A program made the translations under genes and the position numbers. Shown piece by piece: positions 1 to 9,300 of a stretch of DNA of 27,230 nucleotides (positions within the stretch are counted from its first letter, which is position 1; the number at the start of each line of letters is the position of its first letter). The DNA is taken from contig NZ_JASOKT010000020.1 in the NCBI RefSeq assembly GCF_030216305.1, forward strand, positions 1 to 27,230. Reading direction: 5' to 3'. Under the pieces are notes generated by a model. The model saw nothing but the letters and a program-made list of their open reading frames with translations. It was not told where the DNA came from and searched no databases. Origin of the DNA: Actinotignum timonense (lineage in GTDB: Bacteria > Actinomycetota > Actinomycetes > Actinomycetales > Actinomycetaceae).

Positions 1-146
1 CGCCGATACCGGCGCGGCCCCCAGGTTTTCTATGCTGTTAGCGACGGCTGAAAAGTAGCCCAATTTCTATGGCTGAAAGCTCTTCGATTACCTGTCACAT
101 TACCGGGGGCAGTCATATGACCAGCGGCATGGTATTGATCGGCAGA

Positions 147-452
147 CTAGACTCGCAGGGAGTAGCCGCCCTCTTCCAAATACCCATTCAAGATCTGTCG
201 CGTAGTCTCATCAAACCAATCCCGGACTTCGTCGATAGCTGCGCCGATCAGCTCTTCTGGCATGGCACAACTTGAAATAACGCCCGAATGTACGGTGTAG
301 ATCAGATCCCAAACATCACAATCCACGCCTAAGCCGTGTCCCCAATGCCCTTTTTCACCAAAAAGGATATCTTGGTCGCCATATTTCTGGACGTACTCAG
401 CAAGAAGCGCCACCTGCGACTCCTGAGGAGTTTCGTTTATTGGTAAAACCAT
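147..452 (-). CDS. hypothetical protein, paralogue of the gene at 834-1164
   Basis: I do not recognise the family. The 101-residue acidic, soluble protein has no signal peptide or membrane segment. It shares with the protein at 832-1164 a common series of motifs: LAxYV near residue 17, a GD then LFG, GLGV, the exact string DVWDLIYTV in mid-protein, PE(E/D)L, AIxE(V/I) and ILN..LE near the end. The two are therefore paralogues. The ATG at 452 is preceded by GAGGAAAG about 6 bases upstream. It is the last gene of a three-gene minus-strand operon, 39 bp after the previous gene. Base composition is clearly lower in GC than the rest of the window. Tandem small acidic paralogues are typical of immunity-protein arrays, but no toxin gene is visible and that role is only a guess. 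Confidence 0.7.
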   Translation of the reverse strand: MVLPINETPQESQVALLAEYVQKYGDQDILFGEKGHWGHGLGVDCDVWDLIYTVHSGVISSCAMPEELIGAAIDEVRDWFDETTRQILNGYLEEGGYSLRV

Positions 453-491
453 ATGCTTTCCTCGCTTTCCGGTCTTGCAAAGATGGGCTAG

Positions 492-815
492 TTAGTCGGG
501 CCAAACCCCCGGTTCCTCCGGCAAAGACAAATCCAACCCCCAATGATTCTTATTTTCGTGATACTCCAAAATATCGGTAGCCCACGAATCAAGAATTGGA
601 CGAATTTCATCCACCGCATCACACGCAAGCTTTGAAGGAATCTCAAATCCGTAAGCTTCCCCAAATTTTAAAGCGTCGATAACCGTCCACGGCGTGACAG
701 GGCCCCACAACGCTCTTATAACGAGTTCATCCGGATGGTGCTTTTCAGATTTTTCCGTCACGTATTCAAGAAGGTGAATCACCGCTGGGAAACCGTCCAA
801 TTCATACGCAATCAT
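492..815 (-). CDS. hypothetical protein, probable distant relative of its two neighbours
   Basis: This is an acidic protein of 107 residues with no recognised family. The ATG at 815 is chosen because a perfect AGGAGG lies 7 bases upstream; the open frame could begin further upstream, but without a comparable ribosome-binding site and inside the preceding gene. It shares only a loose layout with the flanking paralogues: LLEYV near residue 16, LWG and an aromatic-rich PWTVIDALKFG centre, IPSKL, then DAVDEI and a Trp-containing helix. It starts 16 bp after the stop codon of the upstream gene, so the two are probably co-transcribed and translationally coupled. The C-terminus is Pro/Glu/Trp-rich (LPEEPGVWPD). 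GC content is low for this window (one 60-bp line near 541-600 is about 37%), consistent with transferred DNA. Function unknown. Confidence 0.7.
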   Translation of the reverse strand: MIAYELDGFPAVIHLLEYVTEKSEKHHPDELVIRALWGPVTPWTVIDALKFGEAYGFEIPSKLACDAVDEIRPILDSWATDILEYHENKNHWGLDLSLPEEPGVWPD

Positions 816-831
816 CGGGGAACCTCCTAAG

Positions 832-1164
832 CTACTCGTCGCGGGGAATTTGAGGGACCCGCAAAGACGAACCAATCAACTCCAGCCGGTCATTCAGAAC
901 GCGGGAAGAAACATGATCCAATTGGCGGGAAATTTCGTAAATTGCGTCGCTCAGAAGATCTTCGGGTAATAGGACTCCCGAAAGATGAGCGGAGGACACA
1001 GTGTAGATCAGATCCCAAACGTCTCCCTCTTCACCGATACCGACCCCAAGGCCTTGGCCCTTCCCCGGACCGAAGAGAACTTCAGGGTCGCCATGCTCGC
1101 AAACGTATTTCGCAAGTTTCGTTACCGGACGGCAATATGGTTCACCACTTGCACTTCCAGCCAC
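832..1164 (-). CDS. hypothetical protein, first gene of a three-gene operon of small related proteins
   Basis: A 110-residue soluble acidic protein of unknown function. It starts with GTG at 1164; only a weak AAGGG-like ribosome-binding site lies upstream, so the exact start is uncertain. Conserved motifs shared with the protein at 147-452 are LAKYV, GD..(V/I)LFG, GLGV, DVWDLIYTV, PEDLL, AIYEI and a final VLN..LE segment. It is the promoter-proximal gene of the minus-strand trio and is divergent from the plus-strand gene at 1451. A role as an immunity or antitoxin-like protein is possible from the tandem-paralogue context, but nothing in the sequence proves it. Confidence 0.7.
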   Translation of the reverse strand: MAGSASGEPYCRPVTKLAKYVCEHGDPEVLFGPGKGQGLGVGIGEEGDVWDLIYTVSSAHLSGVLLPEDLLSDAIYEISRQLDHVSSRVLNDRLELIGSSLRVPQIPRDE

Positions 1165-1450
1165 GATTTACCCTTACTTCTTTTACACCCACGGTGGGAA
1201 AGCCCCAATAAAAGCGATGCCTGAGCTTCGGTGGGCAGGATTCCGAGGACCTCAGTCACCTCTATGGATGAAAGGACCCGGTTTCCCAGTTCCGGTTTGC
1301 CTCGGCAACCCTACCCATCAAAGATCAGACCCGGCGTTCTTTGCGCTTGAGTCTAATCCACCAGCCCCGTGTAATCCATACCTCTCCCTAGCGGCAAGAA
1401 AATCTTGTAGCCTCTATTCACACCACCATCTTCGACGTGAAGGCGCGCCC
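1165..1450. promoter_or_regulatory. divergent intergenic region with compact hairpins
   Basis: This 286-bp stretch separates the minus-strand trio from the plus-strand gene at 1451 and must hold both promoters. An open frame runs through it on the plus strand, but its product is Pro/Ser/His-rich and not protein-like. Two small inverted repeats sit side by side: CCGG at 1278-1281 with CCGG at 1292-1295, and TTGCC at 1297-1301 with GGCAA at 1304-1308. I see no convincing -35/-10 pair and no known riboswitch consensus. Confidence 0.3.
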
Positions 1451-2275
1451 ATGGATATCAGCAAAGCAAGGGAACTGGACCAGCTAGGTCGAGAAATCGA
1501 CGTTTTAGTCGTTGTTAAAACCGCTCCCATCCCCTCAGAAAAATACAAGGAAACCGTGTGCGTTGCCGGAGTCGCCCTCGATCCGCTTCGCTGGGTAAGG
1601 CTTTACCCTATCGCCTTCCGTTATCTTGACGGCACCGACCGCTTCAAGAAATATCAAACTATTCGAGTATCCGTCCGCGCACCTAACGATGATGACCGGG
1701 AAGAAAGCTTACGGGTCGAAAAGGATCCTCAACCGCAAGATGGGCCTATTACCGGGTGGGACGAGAGAGCTATCTACCTCGACCCTCTTCCTACCAAATC
1801 CCTCTGTGAACTACGGGCGGAAGCTATGAGAAATCCGGCCGCGCAATCCCTTGCGCTTATCACGCCCCGGGCAACACCTACGATTAAAGTATCGCTTCAC
1901 CCGGGCTGGAATGAACAGCAGAAAGCTGCGCTGCGCAAATATAAAGACGAAGATATCTTCGGTAACAAGGGGCTCACGCTCGAAGCCCCGCGGTTTGTTG
2001 CACGGCTTGAATTCTATTGCAATTTTCCAAGTTGCTCGCGCCATTCCTTGACAATAACGGACTGGGAAGCGGTGGCGCTGCAACGCCATTGGCCACCAAC
2101 GGCGTCAATCGAATACGCCCAGCAAGAATTCGAAAAGAAATTCATTAGAGAACGTGAAAAGCCCGGCGTTCCACTGCGGATTATTGTTGGCAACCAAGCC
2201 GCTCCGCACAAACGCCACAGCTTCCTGGTGTTGGGAATCTTTGGCTCAAGCCGCGAAACGCTCGGACTCTTCTAA
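1451..2275 (+). CDS. uncharacterised protein paired with DUF488; possible OB-fold nucleic-acid-binding protein
   Basis: The 274-residue protein has a short N-terminal hydrophobic strand (VDVLVVVKT), then a VCVAGV...RWVRLYPIAFRYL segment. In my recollection this motif occurs in uncharacterised proteins, possibly dual-OB-fold, often encoded beside DUF488 genes. A Cys190-x4-Cys195-x2-His198 cluster followed by DWE (204-206) could bind a metal. There is no signal peptide. The ATG at 1451 is preferred over a longer frame from 1217, because the 78 extra residues look non-coding and the shared motifs begin just after it; a weak GAAGG lies upstream. Its last 30 bp overlap the 3' end of the convergent DUF488 gene. 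Lower-GC codon use than the housekeeping genes suggests transfer. The molecular function is unknown; assignment to a nucleic-acid-binding role is an inference. Confidence 0.75.
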   Translation: MDISKARELDQLGREIDVLVVVKTAPIPSEKYKETVCVAGVALDPLRWVRLYPIAFRYLDGTDRFKKYQTIRVSVRAPNDDDREESLRVEKDPQPQDGPITGWDERAIYLDPLPTKSLCELRAEAMRNPAAQSLALITPRATPTIKVSLHPGWNEQQKAALRKYKDEDIFGNKGLTLEAPRFVARLEFYCNFPSCSRHSLTITDWEAVALQRHWPPTASIEYAQQEFEKKFIREREKPGVPLRIIVGNQAAPHKRHSFLVLGIFGSSRETLGLF

Positions 2276-2698
2276 CACAGCGCGCGTTTCCTCAATCACG
2301 AGTTTTCGGTGGCACTGTAGGTGATTATCCTCGAAGCAGAGAACGAGGATTGTACCGTCATGTGCTAGGTCAGCAATCTCGTGGATGGCTACCCGCGCAT
2401 CCGGAGTCGCGAGTACCTCGTTGCGGAAACGCGCGTGAGCGGCATGCGCTTCGGGAGTTCCAGGATGAGCGAAAGCTGCCCGATTATCCTTAGGATTACC
2501 GAGGGATCGCATATGAACATAGCGGGTTCCGGTAGATTCCACCGCTTGGCGCAGCCGCGTTTTAGAAAATCCTTTCTTGCGGCTGATGGGAGTAAGCCGA
2601 ATATCAACAACGGTATGGACTCGGTTAGCTTCCAATGTATCGAGAAGATCACTGATAGTTTTCCCCTCGTAGCCCCAACCGAGAATAGTGGTGGCCAT
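2246..2698 (-). CDS. DUF488 domain-containing protein
   Basis: A 150-residue cytosolic protein with the marks of the DUF488 family. It has an N-terminal GYEGKT (residues 9-14), VVDIRLTPISRKKGFS (30-45, with the conserved Asp-x-Arg), an YVHMRSLGNP segment in the middle, and near the C-terminus LVLCFE (119-123) followed by a CHR triplet (129-131). The length is typical of the family. The catalytic role of DUF488 proteins is not established; the conserved Asp, Arg, Cys and CHR residues suggest a small enzyme. The ATG at 2698 is chosen because AAGGAG lies 8 bases upstream; the in-frame GTG at 2707 directly abuts that site. It is convergent with the gene at 1451 and overlaps it by 30 bp, an arrangement that could allow antisense cross-talk between the two transcripts. 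Confidence 0.88.
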   Translation of the reverse strand: MATTILGWGYEGKTISDLLDTLEANRVHTVVDIRLTPISRKKGFSKTRLRQAVESTGTRYVHMRSLGNPKDNRAAFAHPGTPEAHAAHARFRNEVLATPDARVAIHEIADLAHDGTILVLCFEDNHLQCHRKLVIEETRAVLEESERFAA

Positions 2699-2820
2699 CG
2701 GTTGCACTCCTTCGTCTTACGTAGCCGGCCCGCACCCTAAAATCTCATGAAACTTCAGTTACACACAAGCACGATGGCCGCGAAACCACAGGTAAATCTA
2801 TGGCACGATCCATCACAGAG

Positions 2821-2907
2821 CGGAGACGGAGGGATTCGAACCCTCGAGCCGCTATTGCGACTAACACCTTAGCAGGGTGCCACTTTCGGCCACTCAGTCA
2901 CGTCTCC
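2821..2907 (-). tRNA. tRNA-Ser (anticodon GCT)
   Basis: Read on the minus strand, this 87-nt sequence folds as a class II tRNA. The acceptor stem is GGAGACG (2907-2901) paired with CGTCTCC, with discriminator G at 2821. The anticodon arm is CACC-CTGCTAA-GGTG with anticodon GCT for AGC/AGU codons. There is a long variable arm, and the T-loop GGTTCGAATCC is canonical. The 3' CCA is not encoded. It lies between the low-GC accessory segment and nrdF; tRNA 3' ends are common integration sites, and the 3' end faces the low-GC side. Confidence 0.97.
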
Positions 2908-3121
2908 ATGCTCACCGGGGAAGCCTGAGCTCACCCGTGCAAGCCTTACTAGCGTACACGCTCAGCGGGGCGTGGTGCCAGTTTTTTCGCGGCGGAATTG
3001 GTCACGCGGCGCCGCGCCGCATTGCGTGGCAGCGGACCGGCGCTATTACCGCCAGGCCGGCGCTGCGGCGTCGTACCGCACGCGCCACCGCGGGCCGCAC
3101 CACCGCGAGCGCGCAAGCACG

Positions 3122-4111
<990 letters not shown>

Positions 4112-4219
4112 TTAGCGCAGGTGATGCGGGATAGATGATGGATAGGAACGACGACGCCGCTCGCGCCGCCACACCCCGCCCATTCTAGACGGTTGAATCG
4201 GTAAGCGGTGCGAGCCAGG

Positions 4220-5818
4220 TCATGAGGTGCGCGGCTTGGGCTGGATACCTTGCTGGGAGATATCCGCATACTGCGTCGTCGTGCCATCGATATTGGTGAC
4301 GGTGAGGGTGTCGTCGGCGATGCTCATCTTGGTCACGTTGGTGAATTCGAGGGGAAGATGCGGGTTGAGGTGCTCGGGGTGGCGCAGACCGAAGAGGCCC
4401 GGATCGTGCCAGAGGATAAGGGCGCCATCACGGCCGAGGGTGAGAATATCGGCCATGCCGGAGCCGTCCAGGTCCCCGGCCGCGAGAGTGCGGAGGTTAC
4501 GTAAACGGCGATCACGCCCGCCCAGGAGCCGCACCGAACGGAAACTGCGCGCGGCATCTAATTGGGCGAGCTCGCCGGTTTCTTCCCCGGCCGCCGGCAG
4601 GACTTCCGCCCCGCTGCCGGCATCCAGGTAGAGCGCGACCGCCCCGGAGGGCCACACCGTGAAGGCATCCGCACGGTCGGGCTGGCCGCCCAGGTAGCCG
4701 AGGACTTCGTGGGCCGGATTGCCCGGTTCGAGGGTGGCATCCTCCAAGGTGATGCGGGCTTCTTCCAGCAGCTGCGCGATGAGGTTATCCATGGGCACGC
4801 CCACGGATTCGTCATCGGTATAACCCCCGCCGTCCTGCGCGCCGCCGGTGATCGCTACGATGGCCCATTCTCCGTTCTCGCCTTGCTGGAGCCAAGGCCC
4901 GCCGGAGACCCCGGTGGGCATCCCGGCGCATTCAATATGGAAGTAGTCCACCCCGTTTTCTGTGAACGCTTCGGTGGAATTGCGGCAGTGGCGCGGGTAG
5001 GCGGAGGTGTAGTTATCGGCCTCGAAAGATTCGGCCACCGGGTAGCCGATCACCTCAATATCGGGTTGTTCCGGGCTCACATCGGCAAGGGGCAGGCCGC
5101 CGGTCACGTCCTCGAGGAGGTTGCCGAAGCGGTCCGGGTCCGCGGTGAGGACGGCGGCGTCGTACCGATCCGCATCCTCATCATCGCTGTAATACGCATC
5201 GTTGATGACCACGGCGTCCGGGTCGATACGCCAAATGCCGTGGGGAATATAGGCGGTACCAGCAATAATGGAGAATTGCGGCACGAAGACAGTGGCGGCG
5301 TAGGCATCCCCGGGCCAGCAGTGCGCGGCGGAAAGAATCTGGGAACGCCCCGGGGTATCGAGAACCACGCCGGTGCAGCCGCGGATCACCTGGGTTGTGC
5401 CGGGAACCACGTGGAAGAAGGTGCCCACCTGCGGGATTCCCGGGAAGTTGTAGCCCGCCCCGGGCAGGCCCTCCCCCAGCTCCACATCGCTGACCTTCGG
5501 GTCCTCATTGAGGGCGGCATTGAGGGAATCGGGAAGTCCGGCACCGCGGTGGTAGGCGGCGGCCAGGACCCGGCCGTCTACGATGCCAGAGTCGTCAAAT
5601 TCAGCATCGAGATCGCGGTGATTGGCATCGTCGTCCCAGACGATGGCCACGGCGTCGTCGCCAAAATTATCGTAAGTAACCGGGCGCGGAACCGGAGCGG
5701 CGAGTACCGGGGCTGTGACCAGCGCGCAAGCGCCCAGCAGCCCGGTGAGCATAGCCAGCGTGAGCAGCGCTCCGAGTAACACCGCCAGGGTGCCCGCGTG
5801 ACGATACCGATTCCTCAC
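4220..5818 (-). CDS. secreted trypsin-like serine protease with C-terminal FG-GAP/VCBS-like segment
   Basis: The 532-residue precursor begins with a basic N-terminus and a long hydrophobic stretch ending VLA-AP, giving a likely signal-peptidase I cut after Ala40. A cysteine at 31 within LLGAC makes a lipoprotein an alternative. An acidic pro-region precedes a chymotrypsin-fold catalytic domain (about 140-355). The triad is His166 in LSAAHC, Asp220 in DRYDAAVL and Ser305 in GVSGGPW. Cys148/Cys167 and Cys278/Cys297 are likely disulfides. After it, residues 380-515 contain GDLDGSGMADILTLGRDG (448-465), a calcium-binding FG-GAP/VCBS-type repeat. GTG start at 5818, with a GGAG very close upstream. 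The protein would act outside the cell or at its surface; the substrate is unknown. It lies 120 bp upstream of nrdF on the same strand, with no obvious functional link. Confidence 0.87.
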   Translation of the reverse strand: MRNRYRHAGTLAVLLGALLTLAMLTGLLGACALVTAPVLAAPVPRPVTYDNFGDDAVAIVWDDDANHRDLDAEFDDSGIVDGRVLAAAYHRGAGLPDSLNAALNEDPKVSDVELGEGLPGAGYNFPGIPQVGTFFHVVPGTTQVIRGCTGVVLDTPGRSQILSAAHCWPGDAYAATVFVPQFSIIAGTAYIPHGIWRIDPDAVVINDAYYSDDEDADRYDAAVLTADPDRFGNLLEDVTGGLPLADVSPEQPDIEVIGYPVAESFEADNYTSAYPRHCRNSTEAFTENGVDYFHIECAGMPTGVSGGPWLQQGENGEWAIVAITGGAQDGGGYTDDESVGVPMDNLIAQLLEEARITLEDATLEPGNPAHEVLGYLGGQPDRADAFTVWPSGAVALYLDAGSGAEVLPAAGEETGELAQLDAARSFRSVRLLGGRDRRLRNLRTLAAGDLDGSGMADILTLGRDGALILWHDPGLFGLRHPEHLNPHLPLEFTNVTKMSIADDTLTVTNIDGTTTQYADISQQGIQPKPRTS

Positions 5819-6070
5819 CTGCTCCGCCTTCTTTCTCCGCGGGGTGGCTCCGCGGAAGTGGCACCTATCCTACCGCGCCGGCCTGGAGGTGATGCGGCTG
5901 GTTCGCCAGCGCGATATGCACATAACTAGTAGAGTGGTGAACTACCTGGCCGCCTGCCGGCCGGTCCACCATCGCGCGCGGGCGCGCCCCTTGTGCGGAA
6001 GCGTGTGGAATCGCGCGGAGTTACGCACAGCCACGCCGAGCCGCGCGAAATGACGCAGAATGGAGCACCT

Positions 6071-6313
6071 ATGCTGTGGCAAAATATCCTGGCTATTCTT
6101 TCCGTTCTTGCCGGTCCGCTGCTGTACCTGACCGGCGCGGTAGTCATTGCGGTGGTTGGTATTGCGCTGGCGCGTTTCCTCGGGGCGCTCACGCGCCTGG
6201 CGAATGCCCGGGCGGAGAAGCTGGAACACACGGAGCACACGGAAAACCCGGTGCACACAGAGAATTCTGAGCTCCAGGATCCCGGACTTTCCTCATCCCC
6301 GGATGCGTCTTAA
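6071..6313 (+). CDS. small single-span membrane protein
   Basis: An 80-residue protein with one long hydrophobic segment (about residues 5-37, ILAILSVLAGPLLYLTG and on), followed by a basic patch and a hydrophilic tail with repeated HTE units (HTEHTEN...HTEN). I do not recognise a family. The ATG at 6071 is chosen because TGGAG lies 5 bases upstream; an in-frame ATG at 6050 has no good site. The stop is only 9 bp before the SNF2 gene, so the two are probably co-transcribed. An unrelated filler peptide cannot be excluded, but the clean membrane segment, ribosome-binding site and operon spacing support a real gene. Confidence 0.6.
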   Translation: MLWQNILAILSVLAGPLLYLTGAVVIAVVGIALARFLGALTRLANARAEKLEHTEHTENPVHTENSELQDPGLSSSPDAS

Positions 6314-6322
6314 ACTTAAAGG

Positions 6323-9300
6323 ATGGCTGTCTCACTGAGTTCAAAGATTGCGGCGCTAACCTCGGATGACTACGAGGTTTATTTCTCACCGCAAACCCGC
6401 GCGCGTGCGGAACGTTACGCGGAGGATGGCCATGTACTTGATATCTCCGAGGATTCCGAGGGGATTACGGCCCACGTACTCGGCAATGGGCATACCTACC
6501 AGGTCGTTATCGAAGATACTGACCCACTCATGGCCTATTGCTCCTGCCCGGTGGCTCAATACTGTAAACATATCCTCGCAACCCTGCTGATATGCGCAGA
6601 AAACAGCGCCGATAGATCCTGGCGCACACTGCTGACGCGGGTATTACATCAGGCACAGGCCACCCCGAAAACGCGGGGCCTCGGGCTTATTCTCGGCCGT
6701 AATTCGGAAAACGGGAAAATTACGGGGATGCTGTATCCCGCGCAGCGCAACCTCAACGGCGAATGGTCGCGGCGGAGTACCGCGTGGTCCACTATCGCGC
6801 CGCGATACGGCTCCCGCGCCAATACTGATGGCTTTGACCCGCTCCAGCTCAGTGCGCTCCGGAACTTGTACGAGGCAGCCCGGCGGAATCCCTATTCCAA
6901 CCCGAATATTTCGCTCCGGGACCTCGGCACTGCCGCTATGGCGTACCTGCGTAACGTCCACGATGCCGGCGTTGAGCTTTATTGCGGTGATGTTGATCAG
7001 CCCTTGCGCCTGGCTCATGACCCCTGGGGTGTGCAGTTGAGCCTTTCCGCCCGCGAACCTGATAGCGATGACCTGCTTTTGCGGGTGCTTCCAGAAACTC
7101 CGAACGGCACACCCGCCGAAGTTCTTGCGGGCACCACCCCGCCTCTCGCCCTCAGTTACGAGAACGGTGCTTATATCCTGGGCCGCCTGCGTTCCACTAT
7201 CCCCGATTATCTTTTCCAAGCCGCGGAAGATGCCCATCCTCTCACCATCCCGGCGGCGGATGTTCCTGTTTTTGAACTCAATCTTCTTCCGGAACTCCCG
7301 GAGGATATCCCCGTTGTTTCCCCCGACGGCGCGTTCACGCCACACCGCTTCGCCGAACCGAATCTCCACGCGCTTATTCGCCGCCCTTCCGCTGAGGACG
7401 GCGCGCGCTATCGGCACAGCACTTTCCTCCTGGAGTGGTACCTGGGGCGGCGCATGCTGCCGGCCGATGGCAGTGAGAACCCCGCCGAATCCGAAGACTC
7501 GGAGAGCACATCCCTCTATACGGAACTGACGGTGCACCGTCTCCTGCATGAGGCGCCTCGGGAACAGCTCACCGCGGTGCGTGAAATCTGGACGAAGGCC
7601 ACGGGGATGCCACCGCTTGACCTTCTAACAACCCAAAGTTTGGATCTCAGCACCTATCAGACCCTGCGCGAAGTCGTTATTCCGGCCTGGCGCGAGGCAG
7701 GTATCACCACTACCGTCATGGAGGATGCCAATCTCACTATCGTGACCGACACCCCGGTGTTGAGCACCAGCGTGAGCGAGGAGAACGACTGGCTTGACCT
7801 CAATATCACCGTCGACGTCGGCGAGCACCAAATACCGCTCAACGTGCTCTACGAGGCACTGACCAGCGGGCACGACCACCTCATCCTCGGCGATGTGCTG
7901 ATCCCGCTGGGCAGCGACTTCGATGCGCTGCGCCAGCTTTTGTACGACGCCGCAGCTCTGGGCACCGTCACCCCCGAGAGCATCTCCGTGCCCCGAGCAC
8001 GTGCCCACGCTCTGGATCTTTCCGCGCTGGCCAATCCGCAGGCGCTCACCGATGCTCTCACCCAGCTTGATCACCTGGGCGAGCCGGTTCCGGTTCCCGA
8101 AACGTTCCAGGGCACCCTGCGCTCCTATCAGGAAGCCGGCTATTCCTGGCTCACTCACCTGGCGCGCGCTCATTACGGCGGGATCTTGGCCGATGATATG
8201 GGCCTGGGCAAAACCGCGCAGATGCTCGCCATGATCAGCGGCGCACGCGCCGAGGGCAAGTTGGAAGGCCCGGTGCTCGTGGTGGCTCCCACCTCCGTGG
8301 TGCCGGTGTGGCGCAGCGAAGCGGAGCGCTTCACCCCGGAGCTGCGGGTACACACCATCACCGGCTCGGGTAAACGCCGTTCACTAGCCCTGGCAAATAT
8401 TGCCGCGAGCGCGGATATTGTGGTGACCTCCTATACCCTGCTGCGCCTGGAGCGCGCGGAGTACGCGAAGGTTGATTGGGGTGGGGTTATCCTCGATGAG
8501 GCCCAGGCGGTGAAGAACCCCAGCACGGTGGGCTATCGCGCCGTCGCCGCGCTCACCCGCCCCTGGACCTTCGCGGTTACGGGCACCCCGGTGGAAAATA
8601 GTCTCTCGGATTTGGCGGCGCTGCTGGCCCTCACCAGCCCCGGTCTGCTCCCCGGGCACGCGCGTTTTATCGAGCAGTTCCAGAACCCCATTGAGAAATT
8701 TAATGACGAGGAGGCTGCCGCGCTGCTCACGCGCCTGGTGCGGCCCTTTATGTTACGACGCCGCAAAGCCGAGGTGGCCAAGGACCTTCCCGCCCGCACC
8801 GTGACCGAGCTGAGTGTTCCCCTCGCGCCCGCCCACGCGCAGCGCTATCGCAAGCAGCTGGAACGCGAGCGCCAGGAAATCCTCGGGCTTATCGATGATC
8901 CGAATGCCAATCGCATTTCGATTCTTGCTTCCCTCACCCGGCTGCGGCGCATGGCTATCGACCCGGGCCTGGTGGACGGGCGGATTACCACCCCGCCGGC
9001 GAAAACCAATCTGCTCCTTGAGCACCTCCAGCAGATTATCCCGGAGGGCCACCGGGCCCTGGTGTTCTCCCAATTCACCACCTATCTGGAGCGTATTGCC
9101 CACCAGCTGGATCGGGAGGGTATTACCTATAGCTACCTGGATGGTTCCACCCGGGACCGCGCCGGCGCGATTGCGGCGTTCCGCGATGGCAGCGCCCCGG
9201 TGTTCCTCATTTCCCTCAAGGCGGGCGGCACCGGGCTTACCCTCACGGAAGCGGATTACGTATACATTATGGATCCGTGGTGGAATCCGGCCGCCGAAGA

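Noticed and set aside
1261..1320. Possible SAM-type riboswitch because of a CGGCAACCCT string
   Set aside because: Only this short string matches; the surrounding helices of SAM-I or SAM-IV are not present and the adjacent genes have no link to methionine.
1217..1450. 78-residue N-terminal extension of the gene at 1451
   Set aside because: Pro/Ser/His-rich sequence that does not look coding; the recognisable protein begins just after the ATG at 1451.
2976..2990. T6 tract after a CACGC/GCGTG stem as a plus-strand terminator
   Set aside because: No plus-strand gene ends here; the stem is only 5 bp and is separated from the T run by 7 bases.
4562..5779. Long plus-strand open frame opposite the protease gene
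   Set aside because: It is a shadow of GC-rich codon bias; the minus-strand frame has a signal peptide and complete protease triad.
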